Source: Massilia sp. NR 4-1 (GTDB lineage Bacteria; Pseudomonadota; Gammaproteobacteria; Burkholderiales; Burkholderiaceae_D). Taken from it: a stretch of 64,000 bases of DNA. The translations under genes and the position numbers were made by a program. The notes beneath the pieces are model-generated. The model was given only the letters and a program-made list of their open reading frames with translations. It was not told the DNA's origin and did no database searches. This document shows positions 32,941 through 41,844 of this stretch, piece after piece; position 1 is the first letter of the stretch, and each line of letters starts with the position of its first letter. The stretch is from positions 2,542,001-2,606,000 of the forward strand of contig NZ_CP012201.1 of assembly GCF_001191005.1 (NCBI RefSeq). The letters are read 5' to 3'.

Positions 32941-34596
32941 ATGGATCGCTTTGGCGTCCGCACCACCAGTTTCAAATTCCGCATGACCGGCATGGTCGCC
33001 TGTTTCGCTTTCGCCGCCTCGGCCGGCGTGGCGATGATTGCCTTGGGTTTTGCCGAATCCGGCATCAGGAATGTGCTGGGCGCGCAGGAAGTGTCGATGG
33101 TCGCCAGCGCGGCCGCGTATGTCGACCAGGACCTGGACGCCAAACAGCAGCAGCTCAAAGCCGTCACCGAGCGCCTGCCCTTGGGCGATGCGCCCACGCC
33201 CGCGCGGCTGCAGGCGCTGATCGAGGAACACAGCTCGCTGCGCGAGACCTTTTTCAACATCACCGTATTCGATATGAGCGGCAAACTGGTCGCCAACCTG
33301 AATGACCGGCGCGCGGTGGGCACGATCAATGTGGCGGCGCGCCCGTTTTTTCGCGATACCCTGCGCCTGCGCGAAGGGGTGATTTCCGCGCCATTTCTCA
33401 GCCTGCTGTCGAACAAGCCGGTGGTAGTGGTCACGGAACCGATCAACGACCGCCACGGGCGTTTGCTGTATGTGATCGCAGGCGCCATCGATTTGCAGCG
33501 TCCCAGCTTCGCCGGCCAGCTCGACGCCATGTATAACGGCACCTCGGCCCATCTGTTCATCATGAACAGCGAGGGCGTCGTGATCTACCACCCCGACCGC
33601 TCGCGCATTCTGAGCCGGGTCGACGCCGGCAGCAGGAGCTGGGGACCGGAACTGAGCCATGCGCTGAAAGCCAGCGGCGGCTGGTCGGAAGGGCCCAGCA
33701 TCAACGGCCCGGCGCTGATCGCCAGCGAAAAGCTGCACAAGACCGAGTGGATCATCGGCGCGGCCTATCCGGTGCAGGAAGCCTTTGCGCCGCTGCTGGC
33801 CAGCCGCCACAAGGCAATGGCGGCATCGGGCGTGGTCGCCATCCTGGCAGCGCTGCTGGGCTGGTGGCTGACCTGGCGCATGCTGCGGCCCCTGGGCCAA
33901 CTGCGCAGCCATGTCGCGCAGATCACGGCGGGCAATGCCAATATCGAAGTTTTCAACGTCAGGACGCGCGACGAATTCGGCCAGCTCAGCCGCGCTTTCT
34001 ACAGGCTGTCCATGCAGCGCCGCGCCGCCGAAGACGACCTCCTGCGCATGGCCACCACCGATGCCCTGACCGGCATGCATAACCGCCGCATGTTCGACGA
34101 AATCCTGCCGCAGGCGGTGGCGCGCGCTGGCCGCAACCGCAGCAACCTGGCGCTGGCCCTGCTCGATGTGGACTACTTCAAGAGCATCAACGACACCATG
34201 GGCCATGCCGCCGGCGACGCCGTACTAGTCGAATTCGCGCGCCGCCTGCGCAGCAGCGTGCGCCTGACCGACACGGTGGCGCGCCTGGCGGGCGACGAGT
34301 TCGTCATCATCTTCGAGCAGGTGGACGATACGGGAACGGTGTCCCAGCTGGGCGGGAAAATTCTGGAAGCGATGCAGGCGCCCTTCCAGGTGGAAGGCAA
34401 GGCCCTGGTCGTCACGGCCAGCATGGGTATCGCCGTCAAAACGCGCGCCGCCGCCGCGCCGCTGGAAATCCTGCGCGCTGCCGACCAGGCGCTCTATGGC
34501 GTCAAGGCCGCCGGCCGCAATGGCTTCGCCTTGAATACCGTGGGCCAGGAGAGGGTGGTCGCGATCGAACCGTCGCTGGACGGACAGGCCGCATGA
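32941..34596 (+). CDS. Membrane-bound diguanylate cyclase (dCache-HAMP-GGDEF)
   Basis: 551 residues. A membrane segment (about 16-38), an extracytoplasmic dCache-type sensor (about 45-285), a second membrane segment (about 292-314), HAMP (about 315-368) and GGDEF (about 378-540). The active-site loop is AGDEF (450-454), an accepted active variant, and an RxxD inhibitory site (RLTD, 441-444) stands five residues before it. It should make cyclic di-GMP from GTP in response to an external ligand, with product feedback. The ligand is unknown. It is monocistronic. Confidence 0.93.
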   Translation: MDRFGVRTTSFKFRMTGMVACFAFAASAGVAMIALGFAESGIRNVLGAQEVSMVASAAAYVDQDLDAKQQQLKAVTERLPLGDAPTPARLQALIEEHSSLRETFFNITVFDMSGKLVANLNDRRAVGTINVAARPFFRDTLRLREGVISAPFLSLLSNKPVVVVTEPINDRHGRLLYVIAGAIDLQRPSFAGQLDAMYNGTSAHLFIMNSEGVVIYHPDRSRILSRVDAGSRSWGPELSHALKASGGWSEGPSINGPALIASEKLHKTEWIIGAAYPVQEAFAPLLASRHKAMAASGVVAILAALLGWWLTWRMLRPLGQLRSHVAQITAGNANIEVFNVRTRDEFGQLSRAFYRLSMQRRAAEDDLLRMATTDALTGMHNRRMFDEILPQAVARAGRNRSNLALALLDVDYFKSINDTMGHAAGDAVLVEFARRLRSSVRLTDTVARLAGDEFVIIFEQVDDTGTVSQLGGKILEAMQAPFQVEGKALVVTASMGIAVKTRAAAAPLEILRAADQALYGVKAAGRNGFALNTVGQERVVAIEPSLDGQAA

Positions 34597-34617
34597 TGCA
34601 TGCCTGTGCGGCCCCGA

Positions 34618-34992
34618 TCAGCGCTTGAAGAAGGAGGCTTGCTGAAAGCGCAGGCCGGAGAGGATCTGCTCCACGCGTTCGGCGGACAGGGCGCCGATGT
34701 ACGGGCCCAGGCGGGCCTTGTCCACGGCGGAGATTTGCGAGACCAGCACGATGCTTGGCTTTTCCAGGCCGCCCTCGCCTACCTCAAGCAGCACATTGCC
34801 CGGCTCCTTGATGCGTTTCAGGTTGCTGCTCAAGGCGCAGACCACCACGCTGGCGATGCGCGAACGGTTGAAGACATCATCCTGCACCACGACATGCGGA
34901 TGTGGGATGCCGGGAATCGCGCCGCCCGTTTCGTCCGAATCCAGCCAGTAGATGTCGCCACGGCGGATCTCGCGGGCGGCGCTGGAACTCAT
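34618..34992 (-). CDS. MazF/PemK-family endoribonuclease toxin, no visible antitoxin
   Basis: 124 residues. The PemK/MazF fold is shown by REIRRGDIYWLDSD (about 7-20), HPHVVVQDD, VVVCALSSNLKRI and SIVLVSQISAVDKARLG, matching the conserved strands and the Ser/Thr and Arg positions of the active site. MazF toxins cut mRNA at short sequences. Its start overlaps the stop of the LOG gene (ATGA, 34989-34992), the place where an antitoxin gene would normally stand. No small antitoxin-like frame lies upstream or downstream. It may be a domesticated or solitary toxin, or have a distant antitoxin. Confidence 0.87.
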   Translation of the reverse strand: MSSSAAREIRRGDIYWLDSDETGGAIPGIPHPHVVVQDDVFNRSRIASVVVCALSSNLKRIKEPGNVLLEVGEGGLEKPSIVLVSQISAVDKARLGPYIGALSAERVEQILSGLRFQQASFFKR

Positions 34993-35531
34993 TGGACCTT
35001 GAGCCGTTCCAGCAAGGCGCGCGGGTCGGTTTCGATCTGCATCATGGCCGCGTGCTGCGGCCGCACGAAGCCCTGGCTGCGGGCGTGCTCGACGAAATCC
35101 ACCAGCCGATCGTAGTAGCCGTTCATGTTCAGCAGGCCGACCGGCTTGTTGTGGATGCCGATCTGCGCCCAGGTCAGCATCTCGAACAGTTCTTCCAGCG
35201 TGCCCAGGCCGCCCGGCATGGCGATGAAGCCGTCCGACAGCTCGGCCATCATGGCTTTGCGCTCGTGCATATCCTTGACGATGAACTGGCGCGTCAGGCC
35301 GTTGTGGGCCACTTCGCGCTCCACCAGCTTGGTCGGGATCACGCCCGTCACCTCGCCGCCCAGGCGCAGTACCTCATCGGCGATGATGCCCATCAGGCCC
35401 ACATTGCCGCCGCCGTAGACCAGGGACATATTCTGTTCCACCAGCGCCGCCGCCAGGGCGCGCGCGCCTTCCGCGTAGAGCGGGTCGGCGCCGGCATTGG
35501 CGCCGCAATACACACATACGGTCTTGATCAC
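34989..35531 (-). CDS. LOG family protein (TIGR00730, nucleotide 5'-monophosphate phosphoribohydrolase)
   Basis: 180 residues with the Rossmann-type LOG fold. The signature PGGLGTLEELFEMLTW (about 105-120) contains the PGGxGTxxE motif for phosphoribohydrolase activity, and YGGGNVGLMG stands nearer the N-terminus. Characterised members release the base from cytokinin or purine nucleotide monophosphates, a nucleotide-cleanup role in bacteria. It is translationally coupled to a MazF-like gene and follows a TetR gene by one base, so these three form one transcript. Confidence 0.9.
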   Translation of the reverse strand: MIKTVCVYCGANAGADPLYAEGARALAAALVEQNMSLVYGGGNVGLMGIIADEVLRLGGEVTGVIPTKLVEREVAHNGLTRQFIVKDMHERKAMMAELSDGFIAMPGGLGTLEELFEMLTWAQIGIHNKPVGLLNMNGYYDRLVDFVEHARSQGFVRPQHAAMMQIETDPRALLERLKVQ

Positions 35532-35532
35532 G

Positions 35533-36198
35533 TTATTTCAGTTTCTTCAGATATTCTTCGGAGAGCTTCTGGAACAGCACACTGGTTTCACCGCGCAGAT
35601 AAGGACCGATCTGCGACAGTACCTGGTAGCAGCCGCGCGCCAGGGCATCGGCCATCGATTGCTGTTCGCTGTATTTGCGCGGATTGCGCACATATTCGTA
35701 GGACAGCCAATAGGTCGCCACCACCACCATATTCGTGGCCATCGCCTCGATGGCGTTATCGCTCGCTTCCAGCGAGTTTTCGCTGCGCAGGTCGAAGCAC
35801 AGCTGCTTGGCGACCTTGATCTTGTGCGCCAGGATCTGCTTGAAGTGCAGCTCCAGCTTGCGGTTGCGCGAAAGCAGATCGTTCAGGTCGCGGTAGAAGA
35901 AACGGTAGCGCCAGATCAGCTCAAACATCAGGTGCAGGTAGAGCCACACGTCTTCGATATTCGAGCGCCGTCCATCCGGCACTTGCAGGATGCGTTCGAT
36001 CTCCGCTTCAAACTGCACGAAAATCGAATTGACGATATCGTCCTTGTTGCGGAAATGGTAGTAGAGATTGCCGGGAGAGATATTCATCTCTTCGGCGATG
36101 ACTGTGGTTGTTATATTCGGTTCGCCAAACTCATTGAACAGTCGCAGGGATAATTCCAGAATCCGTTCCCGAGTGCGGCGTGGCGCTTTTTGTAGCAT
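35533..36198 (-). CDS. TetR/AcrR-family transcriptional regulator
   Basis: 221 residues. N-terminal helix-turn-helix (about 10-58: RERILELSLRLFNEFGEPN, TVIAEEMNISPGNLYYHF) of the TetR type, then an all-helical ligand domain (about 70-215). The stop lies one base before the LOG gene, so regulator, LOG and MazF probably form an operon. The phasin gene is 71 bases upstream on the same strand. Its ligand and targets are unknown. Confidence 0.9.
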   Translation of the reverse strand: MLQKAPRRTRERILELSLRLFNEFGEPNITTTVIAEEMNISPGNLYYHFRNKDDIVNSIFVQFEAEIERILQVPDGRRSNIEDVWLYLHLMFELIWRYRFFYRDLNDLLSRNRKLELHFKQILAHKIKVAKQLCFDLRSENSLEASDNAIEAMATNMVVVATYWLSYEYVRNPRKYSEQQSMADALARGCYQVLSQIGPYLRGETSVLFQKLSEEYLKKLK

Positions 36199-36269
36199 AG
36201 CAGGCGTTCTCTATTATTTCTCCTGCAAGCATAACACCGATAGGGTCTATTCCAGAAGTTCCATTCCCT

Positions 36270-36776
36270 TCAAGCAGGCTTTTTACGGGACTTTGAAGTC
36301 TTGATAATGGGCTTTTCCGCTTTTTTAGCGGCAGGCTTTTTTGCCGCGGCGGCGGTTTTGGCGGCTTTGACGGCAGATTCTGCCGCCGGCGCGGCCTTTG
36401 CCCGGCTTTTCTTCGGCGCGGGCGCACCAGCCTTCAAGGCTGCGACCTGGCTGCTTAATTCTTCGACGCGCGCAATCAGGGCATCGATATCCTTGCGCAT
36501 CGGGACGCCGATGGAGATCAGGGCGCGCGTGACGCGCTCTTCGAAGATCTGCTCCAGCCGGTCCCACGAGCCGTCCGCATGCCGGCCCACGCCATCGGAC
36601 ACGCTGCTCATGGTGTCGCGCACTTCGGCGGCCGGCGCGCTGGCCGGCTCGCGGTTGCGCTTTTGCAGCTCGGCGAAAGCGCCAAGCCCGGCCTGCCAGA
36701 CCTGCTGCGCCGAACGGCGCACGGCCTTGGCCATCTGCTCGTCGCTCATCACCGCCACCTTCGCTTTTTTCACCAT
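36270..36776 (-). CDS. Phasin-like polyhydroxyalkanoate granule protein with basic tail
   Basis: 168 residues. An N-terminal phasin segment (about 15-50, AQQVWQAGLGAFAELQKRN), a coiled region with a leucine-spaced heptad (about 80-115, DIDALIARVEELSSQVAALK) and a Lys/Ala/Pro-rich histone-H1-like tail (about 118-168). This is the architecture of PhaF/PhaI-type granule proteins, in which the phasin part coats the granule and the basic tail binds DNA and helps share granules at division. A phaB gene lies at 51813. It is upstream of the TetR gene. Confidence 0.85.
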   Translation of the reverse strand: MVKKAKVAVMSDEQMAKAVRRSAQQVWQAGLGAFAELQKRNREPASAPAAEVRDTMSSVSDGVGRHADGSWDRLEQIFEERVTRALISIGVPMRKDIDALIARVEELSSQVAALKAGAPAPKKSRAKAAPAAESAVKAAKTAAAAKKPAAKKAEKPIIKTSKSRKKPA

Positions 36777-36890
36777 TTCCCGCCCCCGCTCTGTCTTGTG
36801 TCGAAGCCCATTTTAGTAAGCAAAACTAGAACGGGGCTTCTAATGCAAGCCACTATGAGCGCCATTCATGCGCCCATGAGATCGGGTCAT

Positions 36891-39800
36891 TCAAGCCGCG
36901 ACTTGCTGGCTGCTGCCATGCAGCTGGCCGTGCAGGCGGAAGCCTTCGCGGATGTTCTCGCGCAGCACCGCGCCCTTCCACGGCTTGGTGTAGAAGCGGT
37001 CGATGGCGCCGTGGTTGATGGCGGCCATGATGGGCGTCAGGTCGGCATAGGCCGAGAGCATGATGCGGAAGGTGTCCGGCGCCAGGTTCTTGACGCGCTC
37101 CATGAACTCGGTGCCGCTCATCAAGGGCATGCACTGGTCGCACAGGATCACCTGCACGCGGTGGCGCGCCAGGATGTCGAAGCCTTCGGCCGCCGTCTGC
37201 GCCGTCAGGATGCGGTAGCCGTCCTGCGACAGGAAGTCGCTCAGCACATCGAGCATGAAGGCGTCGTCGTCCACGATCAGCAAGGTTTGCTGCTCGACGA
37301 TGCTTTCGTCGACCGGCGCCTGCAGGTATTTGCCTTCGGTGATCATCAGCTCGAATTCCTCCTCGGGCACCGGGCGGCTGAAATAATAGCCCTGCATCTC
37401 GTCGCAGTCGTGGCGGCGCAGATAGGACAGCTGGGCGTCCTTTTCCACCCCTTCCGCGATCACTTTCAGCTTCATGCTGTGCGCCATATTGATGATGGCC
37501 AGCACGATGGCGGCATCGTCGGGATTGCTGGTCACTTCGCGCACGAAGGCGATATCGATTTTCAGCTTGTCGATGGGGAAGCGCTTCAGATAGGCCAGCG
37601 AGGAATAGCCGGTGCCGAAATCGTCGATCGAAATCTTGATGCCGAGCGCCTTCAGGTTCTGCAGCACGGTGATGGTTTCCTCGGCATTCGACATCAGCGA
37701 GCTTTCCGTCAGCTCCAGCTCCAGCAGCTCGGGCGCGATATCGTGCTCCTTGATGGCGCGCATCACCTCCTCTTCCAGGCCGCCGACGAAGAACTGGATA
37801 CCGGACACGTTGACCGACAGCTGCACCTGGCCGGTGCGCGCCTTGCTCCATTTCGCAATCTTGCGGCAAGCCTCGTGGATCACCCAGGTGCCGACGCGCA
37901 CGATCAGGCCCGTCTCTTCCAGCAGCGGGATGAACAGGGCCGGCGAGACCATGCCGTGGCCGGGCCGCTTCCAGCGGATCAGCGCCTCGGCGCCGCTGAT
38001 GCGGCCGGTGGCGATATGCACCTTGGGCTGGAAGTAGAGCGTGAATTCCTCGTTCTCGATGGCCCGGCGCAGCGCGTTTTCCATATCGAGGCGGGCCAGC
38101 GACTGGGCGTTCATCTCGGCGGTGAAGAAGCGGAAGGCGTCGCGCCCGGCCTCCTTGGCGCGGTACATGGCCGTGTCGGCATACTGGATCAGGGTGTCGG
38201 GATCGGTGCCGTCGTCGGGATAGACCGAAATGCCGATGCTGGCCGTGACCGTGACTTCATGGCCTTTCAGGTCGAAAGGCTGGCGCATCGCTTCGCGGAT
38301 CTTGTCCACCACAGCGATGGCGTTCTGCGCGCCTTCGGGCAGCATCAGGATGGCGGCGAATTCGTCGCCGCCGAAGCGGCCGATGGTGTCGCGCACGCGC
38401 AGGCAGTCGACCAGGCGGCTGGAAAACTGGCGCAGCAGCTCGTCGCCGATGGTGTGGCCGAGCGTGTCGTTGATGTTCTTGAAGCGGTCCATGTCGAGGA
38501 AGAGCACGGCCAGCGCCCAGCGGTGTTCGCCGGCCTGCTTCAGCGAGTGGCTCAGCGAATCGTAGAACTGGCTGCGGTTGGGCAGGCCGGTCAGCGTGTC
38601 GAAATGGGCCAGCTTGAGCAGGCGCTGCTCGGCCTCCTTGCGCTCGGTGATGTCGCGCGCCACCGCCACCAGGATCCAATTCTGCCCCGAACGCAGGGTG
38701 CGGCGCTGCACTTCCACCGACAGCGGCGAACCATCCTTGCGCTGCAGCAGCAGCTCGGCCATGGCCCCGCTCTGGTCGCCCGACAGCAGCTTGTCGTACA
38801 AGTCTTCCAGCTGGGCCAGCGCGCCGCCGTGGCGCCGTTCCGGCCCCACGCGCAGGAAGTCTTCGCGCTCGTAACCGAGCATGCGGCACGCCGTCACGTT
38901 GACGTCGACGAAGCACTGGTTGGCGCGGTCGACCAGGAAGATGGCGTCGGCCGTGGCGTCCATCGCCAGGCGGAAACGGCGCAAGTCCTCGTCGAGGCGG
39001 ATGCGCGCATTCATGTCCAGCTGCAGCTGGGCGTGGTGGCGCTTGATTTCCTCGTACAGCAGCAGGTTTTCGTACGCGCCCGCGATCTGGGCCGACACCG
39101 TCACGGCGACGCGCTCATCGACTTCGCTGAATTCGGCGGCGCCCAGCTTGTCCACCAGGTAGAGCCAGCCGTGGATGCGTTCATGCGAGATGATCGGCAC
39201 GCCGAGGAAAGAATGCACCGGCAGGTGGCTGCCCGGCAGGCCCAGCGCGGACGGGTCGCCACCGACGCCGCTGCTGCGCACCGGCTGCCGCGTCTCCAGC
39301 ATGGTGCCGAGGATGCCGGCGCGCGGCGACTGCACCAGCAGCTCGCCCGGCTGGTTGGCGCCGCAGCAGGCGTAGTAGCTGAGTTCTCCGGCGCCCGGCG
39401 CCAGCACACCGATACAGGCGTATTTCGAGACGCAGATATTCTGCGCCACGCGGCAGCCGATCTCGATCAGCGCCTGCGGATCGCGCTCGGCGCCGAGGTC
39501 GATGCCCAGCTCGATCAGCGCCGTCAGGCGCAGGCTGACCGCCTGCAAGCTGGACAGCGAGCGCGACAGCCGGTCCGTCATATTGTTCAGATGCTCCGGC
39601 TCGCCTTCCTGCACCTCACCGCCGTGGTTGGCCAGCTGGGTGATCTGCTGGCTGCTCGATTCCAGCTCGCCCAGGTATTCGGCCATGGTGTCGTCGATGC
39701 CCACCAGCCGCCCTTCGCTGGGCGGCTCGGGCACGAAGGCCGGCACCGTCTCCACGCTGTGCACCGTGCCCAGCGCTTCGTGCACGGTGCGCAGGATCAC

Positions 39801-40523
39801 GTCCGGATCGGACGGCTTGGGCAGCACCCAGCGCACGCCGCACGCCTCGGCCACGGCCATCGCCTCGCGTTCGCGGTAGGTGGCGGTGTAGAAGATCACC
39901 GGCACGTCGGCCGTGTCGGGATTGCTGTGCATGCGGGTAACGAATTCGTAGCCATCCATATTCGGCATCAGGATGTCCGAGATCACCAGGTCGGGGCGCT
40001 CGTTCTGCACCATCTTCAAGCCCTCGGCGCCATTCGCCGCCTCCAGCAGGCGGTGGCCGCTGTAGCCAAGCAAGGTCAGCAGGAATTCGCGGTTCAGCAC
40101 ATGGTCGTCGACGATCAGGATGGTGGCCGTCTCATGCGGCGCCGGGGGCTCGCCCGCCCCCGGCAAAAAAGACTCGATCTGGCTGACGAAGGTGTCCGGC
40201 TCGATGGGCTTGCCGATATAGCCGTCGAAGCCGGCCGCCAGCAGGCGCTCGCGGTCGCCCACCATGGCCAGGGCGGTCACGGCCAGGGCCGGAATGGTGC
40301 ACAGCTCGGGGTCCTGCTTCAGCTCGGCCACCACGCCATAGCCGTCCAGCTTGGGCAGGTGCACGTCGCAGATGATCAGGTCGGGCCGCTCGCGGCGGGC
40401 CGCCGCCACCCCTTCCTCGCCGTCATGCGCCATCAAGGGCGTGTAGCCGAAGGCCCGCAACAAATAGACCATCAGCTCCATATTAGTGGGATTGTCTTCG
40501 ATGATGAGGATGCGCGCCGACAT
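36891..40523 (-). CDS. Large REC-REC-GAF-PAS-GGDEF-EAL-REC signalling protein
   Basis: 1210 residues from the ATG at 40523 (AGGAG upstream). Receiver 1 (about 3-120, phosphoacceptor Asp near 53), receiver 2 (about 133-250, Asp near 183), GAF (about 330-495), PAS (about 510-630), GGDEF (about 638-800, intact GGDEF at about 718-722 with an RxxD inhibitory site five residues before), EAL (about 813-1065, EAL, DDFGTG and QGY motifs intact) and receiver 3 (about 1078-1200, Asp near 1129, with a TKPW motif). It should both make and degrade cyclic di-GMP under triple phosphorylation control. A histidine kinase gene stands 67 bases upstream on the same strand and may be its partner. Confidence 0.94.
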   Translation of the reverse strand: MSARILIIEDNPTNMELMVYLLRAFGYTPLMAHDGEEGVAAARRERPDLIICDVHLPKLDGYGVVAELKQDPELCTIPALAVTALAMVGDRERLLAAGFDGYIGKPIEPDTFVSQIESFLPGAGEPPAPHETATILIVDDHVLNREFLLTLLGYSGHRLLEAANGAEGLKMVQNERPDLVISDILMPNMDGYEFVTRMHSNPDTADVPVIFYTATYREREAMAVAEACGVRWVLPKPSDPDVILRTVHEALGTVHSVETVPAFVPEPPSEGRLVGIDDTMAEYLGELESSSQQITQLANHGGEVQEGEPEHLNNMTDRLSRSLSSLQAVSLRLTALIELGIDLGAERDPQALIEIGCRVAQNICVSKYACIGVLAPGAGELSYYACCGANQPGELLVQSPRAGILGTMLETRQPVRSSGVGGDPSALGLPGSHLPVHSFLGVPIISHERIHGWLYLVDKLGAAEFSEVDERVAVTVSAQIAGAYENLLLYEEIKRHHAQLQLDMNARIRLDEDLRRFRLAMDATADAIFLVDRANQCFVDVNVTACRMLGYEREDFLRVGPERRHGGALAQLEDLYDKLLSGDQSGAMAELLLQRKDGSPLSVEVQRRTLRSGQNWILVAVARDITERKEAEQRLLKLAHFDTLTGLPNRSQFYDSLSHSLKQAGEHRWALAVLFLDMDRFKNINDTLGHTIGDELLRQFSSRLVDCLRVRDTIGRFGGDEFAAILMLPEGAQNAIAVVDKIREAMRQPFDLKGHEVTVTASIGISVYPDDGTDPDTLIQYADTAMYRAKEAGRDAFRFFTAEMNAQSLARLDMENALRRAIENEEFTLYFQPKVHIATGRISGAEALIRWKRPGHGMVSPALFIPLLEETGLIVRVGTWVIHEACRKIAKWSKARTGQVQLSVNVSGIQFFVGGLEEEVMRAIKEHDIAPELLELELTESSLMSNAEETITVLQNLKALGIKISIDDFGTGYSSLAYLKRFPIDKLKIDIAFVREVTSNPDDAAIVLAIINMAHSMKLKVIAEGVEKDAQLSYLRRHDCDEMQGYYFSRPVPEEEFELMITEGKYLQAPVDESIVEQQTLLIVDDDAFMLDVLSDFLSQDGYRILTAQTAAEGFDILARHRVQVILCDQCMPLMSGTEFMERVKNLAPDTFRIMLSAYADLTPIMAAINHGAIDRFYTKPWKGAVLRENIREGFRLHGQLHGSSQQVAA

Positions 40524-40590
40524 TTGCACTCCTGATTAATTGCCCTGCGCGCTGTGCGCCGAGCCGACATTAATTTTCCCCCAGTATCGC

Positions 40591-41748
40591 TTATTCCAGC
40601 GGGAGGGAGAGCGCGAAAGTGCTGCCTGTGCCGGGGCGGCTATCGCAAGTGATGTTTCCTTTCAACAGTTCGGCCAGTTTCTGGCTTAAATGCAGGCCCA
40701 GGCCGGTGCCTTCGAACTGCCGGGTCGAACCCTGGTCGATCTGGGTAAAGGCTTGGAACAGCTGGGCCTGGTCCTCGGGCGCGATGCCGACGCCGGTGTC
40801 GCGCACGCTGATCACGGCGTGGCGCTGGCCGTCCTGGTCGCGCGTTTCGAGCGTGACGCTGACTTCCCCGCTTTCGGTGAACTTGAGCGCGTTATTCAGC
40901 AGATTCATCAAGATCTGCTGCAAGGCGCGCCGGTCACTGTGGACGCACAAGGGCGCCGGCGGCGCGCGGAAGCTCAGGCCCAGGCTGCGCTGGCGCGCCT
41001 GCGGCCGGAACAGCAGCATCATCTCGTCGAGCAGGGCGCGGCAGTCGATCCGCTCCAGGTTCATTTCCACCTTGCCCGATGCAATCTTGGTCAGGTCAAG
41101 CAGATCGTTGATCAGCGACAGCAGGTGGCGCGCGCTGGCCTGGATGGTGCGCAGCTGGCGGTCCTGCTCGCGGTTGACCGGGCCGGGCAACTTCATCAGC
41201 AGGGTGCCGGTGAAGCCGATGATGGAATTGAGCGGGGTGCGCAGCTCGTGCGACATGGCGGCCAGGAAGCGGTCCTTGGCCAGGTTGGCATTGGCCAGCT
41301 CGGCATTTTTTTCCTGCAAGGCCAGCTCGAAGCGGCGCCGCTCGCTGATGTCGCGGATGGCGCTCATGACCAGCAAGCCGTCCTCGGTCCGCACCGGGTT
41401 CAGGCTGATCTCGACCGGGAACTCGACGCCATCCTTGCGCAAGCCGTACAGCTCGCGGCCGGCACCCATCGGCCGCAACTGGGGATGGTGCTGGTAGCCG
41501 CTGCGCTGCGCCACATGGCTGGCGCGGAAACGCGCCGGCATCAGCTGTTCCAGCTTCATGCCGGGCAGCTCGCCCGCGGCATAGCCGAACAGCGCGCCGG
41601 CCTGGCTGTTGGCCAGCACGATGTGGCCGTCGCCGTCGGCCAGCACGATGGCGTCGGGCACAAATTCCAGCAGCCCGCCAAAGCGGGCCTCCGCATATGC
41701 CATTTCATCTCGAATCAGCATGCCGAATTCGGTGGCCATCGTAAGCAT
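40591..41748 (-). CDS. PAS-domain sensor histidine kinase
   Basis: About 385 residues; the start is set at the ATG at 41748, with an ATG at 41739 as the alternative, because upstream codons encode unconserved sequence. A PAS domain (about 20-135), a HisKA domain with the H-box FLAAMSHELRTPLN (His near 167) and a complete HATPase domain (N-box LMNLLNNALKFT, G1 DTGVGIAPED, G2 GTGLGLHLSQ). No membrane segment, so it is cytoplasmic and senses an internal signal. It precedes the large REC-GGDEF-EAL protein by 67 bases and probably phosphorylates its receivers, which is inferred. Confidence 0.92.
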   Translation of the reverse strand: MLTMATEFGMLIRDEMAYAEARFGGLLEFVPDAIVLADGDGHIVLANSQAGALFGYAAGELPGMKLEQLMPARFRASHVAQRSGYQHHPQLRPMGAGRELYGLRKDGVEFPVEISLNPVRTEDGLLVMSAIRDISERRRFELALQEKNAELANANLAKDRFLAAMSHELRTPLNSIIGFTGTLLMKLPGPVNREQDRQLRTIQASARHLLSLINDLLDLTKIASGKVEMNLERIDCRALLDEMMLLFRPQARQRSLGLSFRAPPAPLCVHSDRRALQQILMNLLNNALKFTESGEVSVTLETRDQDGQRHAVISVRDTGVGIAPEDQAQLFQAFTQIDQGSTRQFEGTGLGLHLSQKLAELLKGNITCDSRPGTGSTFALSLPLE

Positions 41749-41844
41749 TCCGGATAGGAGCCTGTTCCCACCATACATCATTCGCAGGCAGAAAATCTCT
41801 CCGAAACTCACCAAGCGGGAAAGCGGGTGGCTGCCGCCCAAGGC

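Noticed and set aside
36579..40535. An open frame of about 1318 codons on the plus strand opposite the large signalling protein
   Set aside because: It is a mirror of a high-GC coding strand. The minus-strand frame has seven complete domains; the plus-strand frame has no motif and an odd His/Arg/Gln-rich composition.
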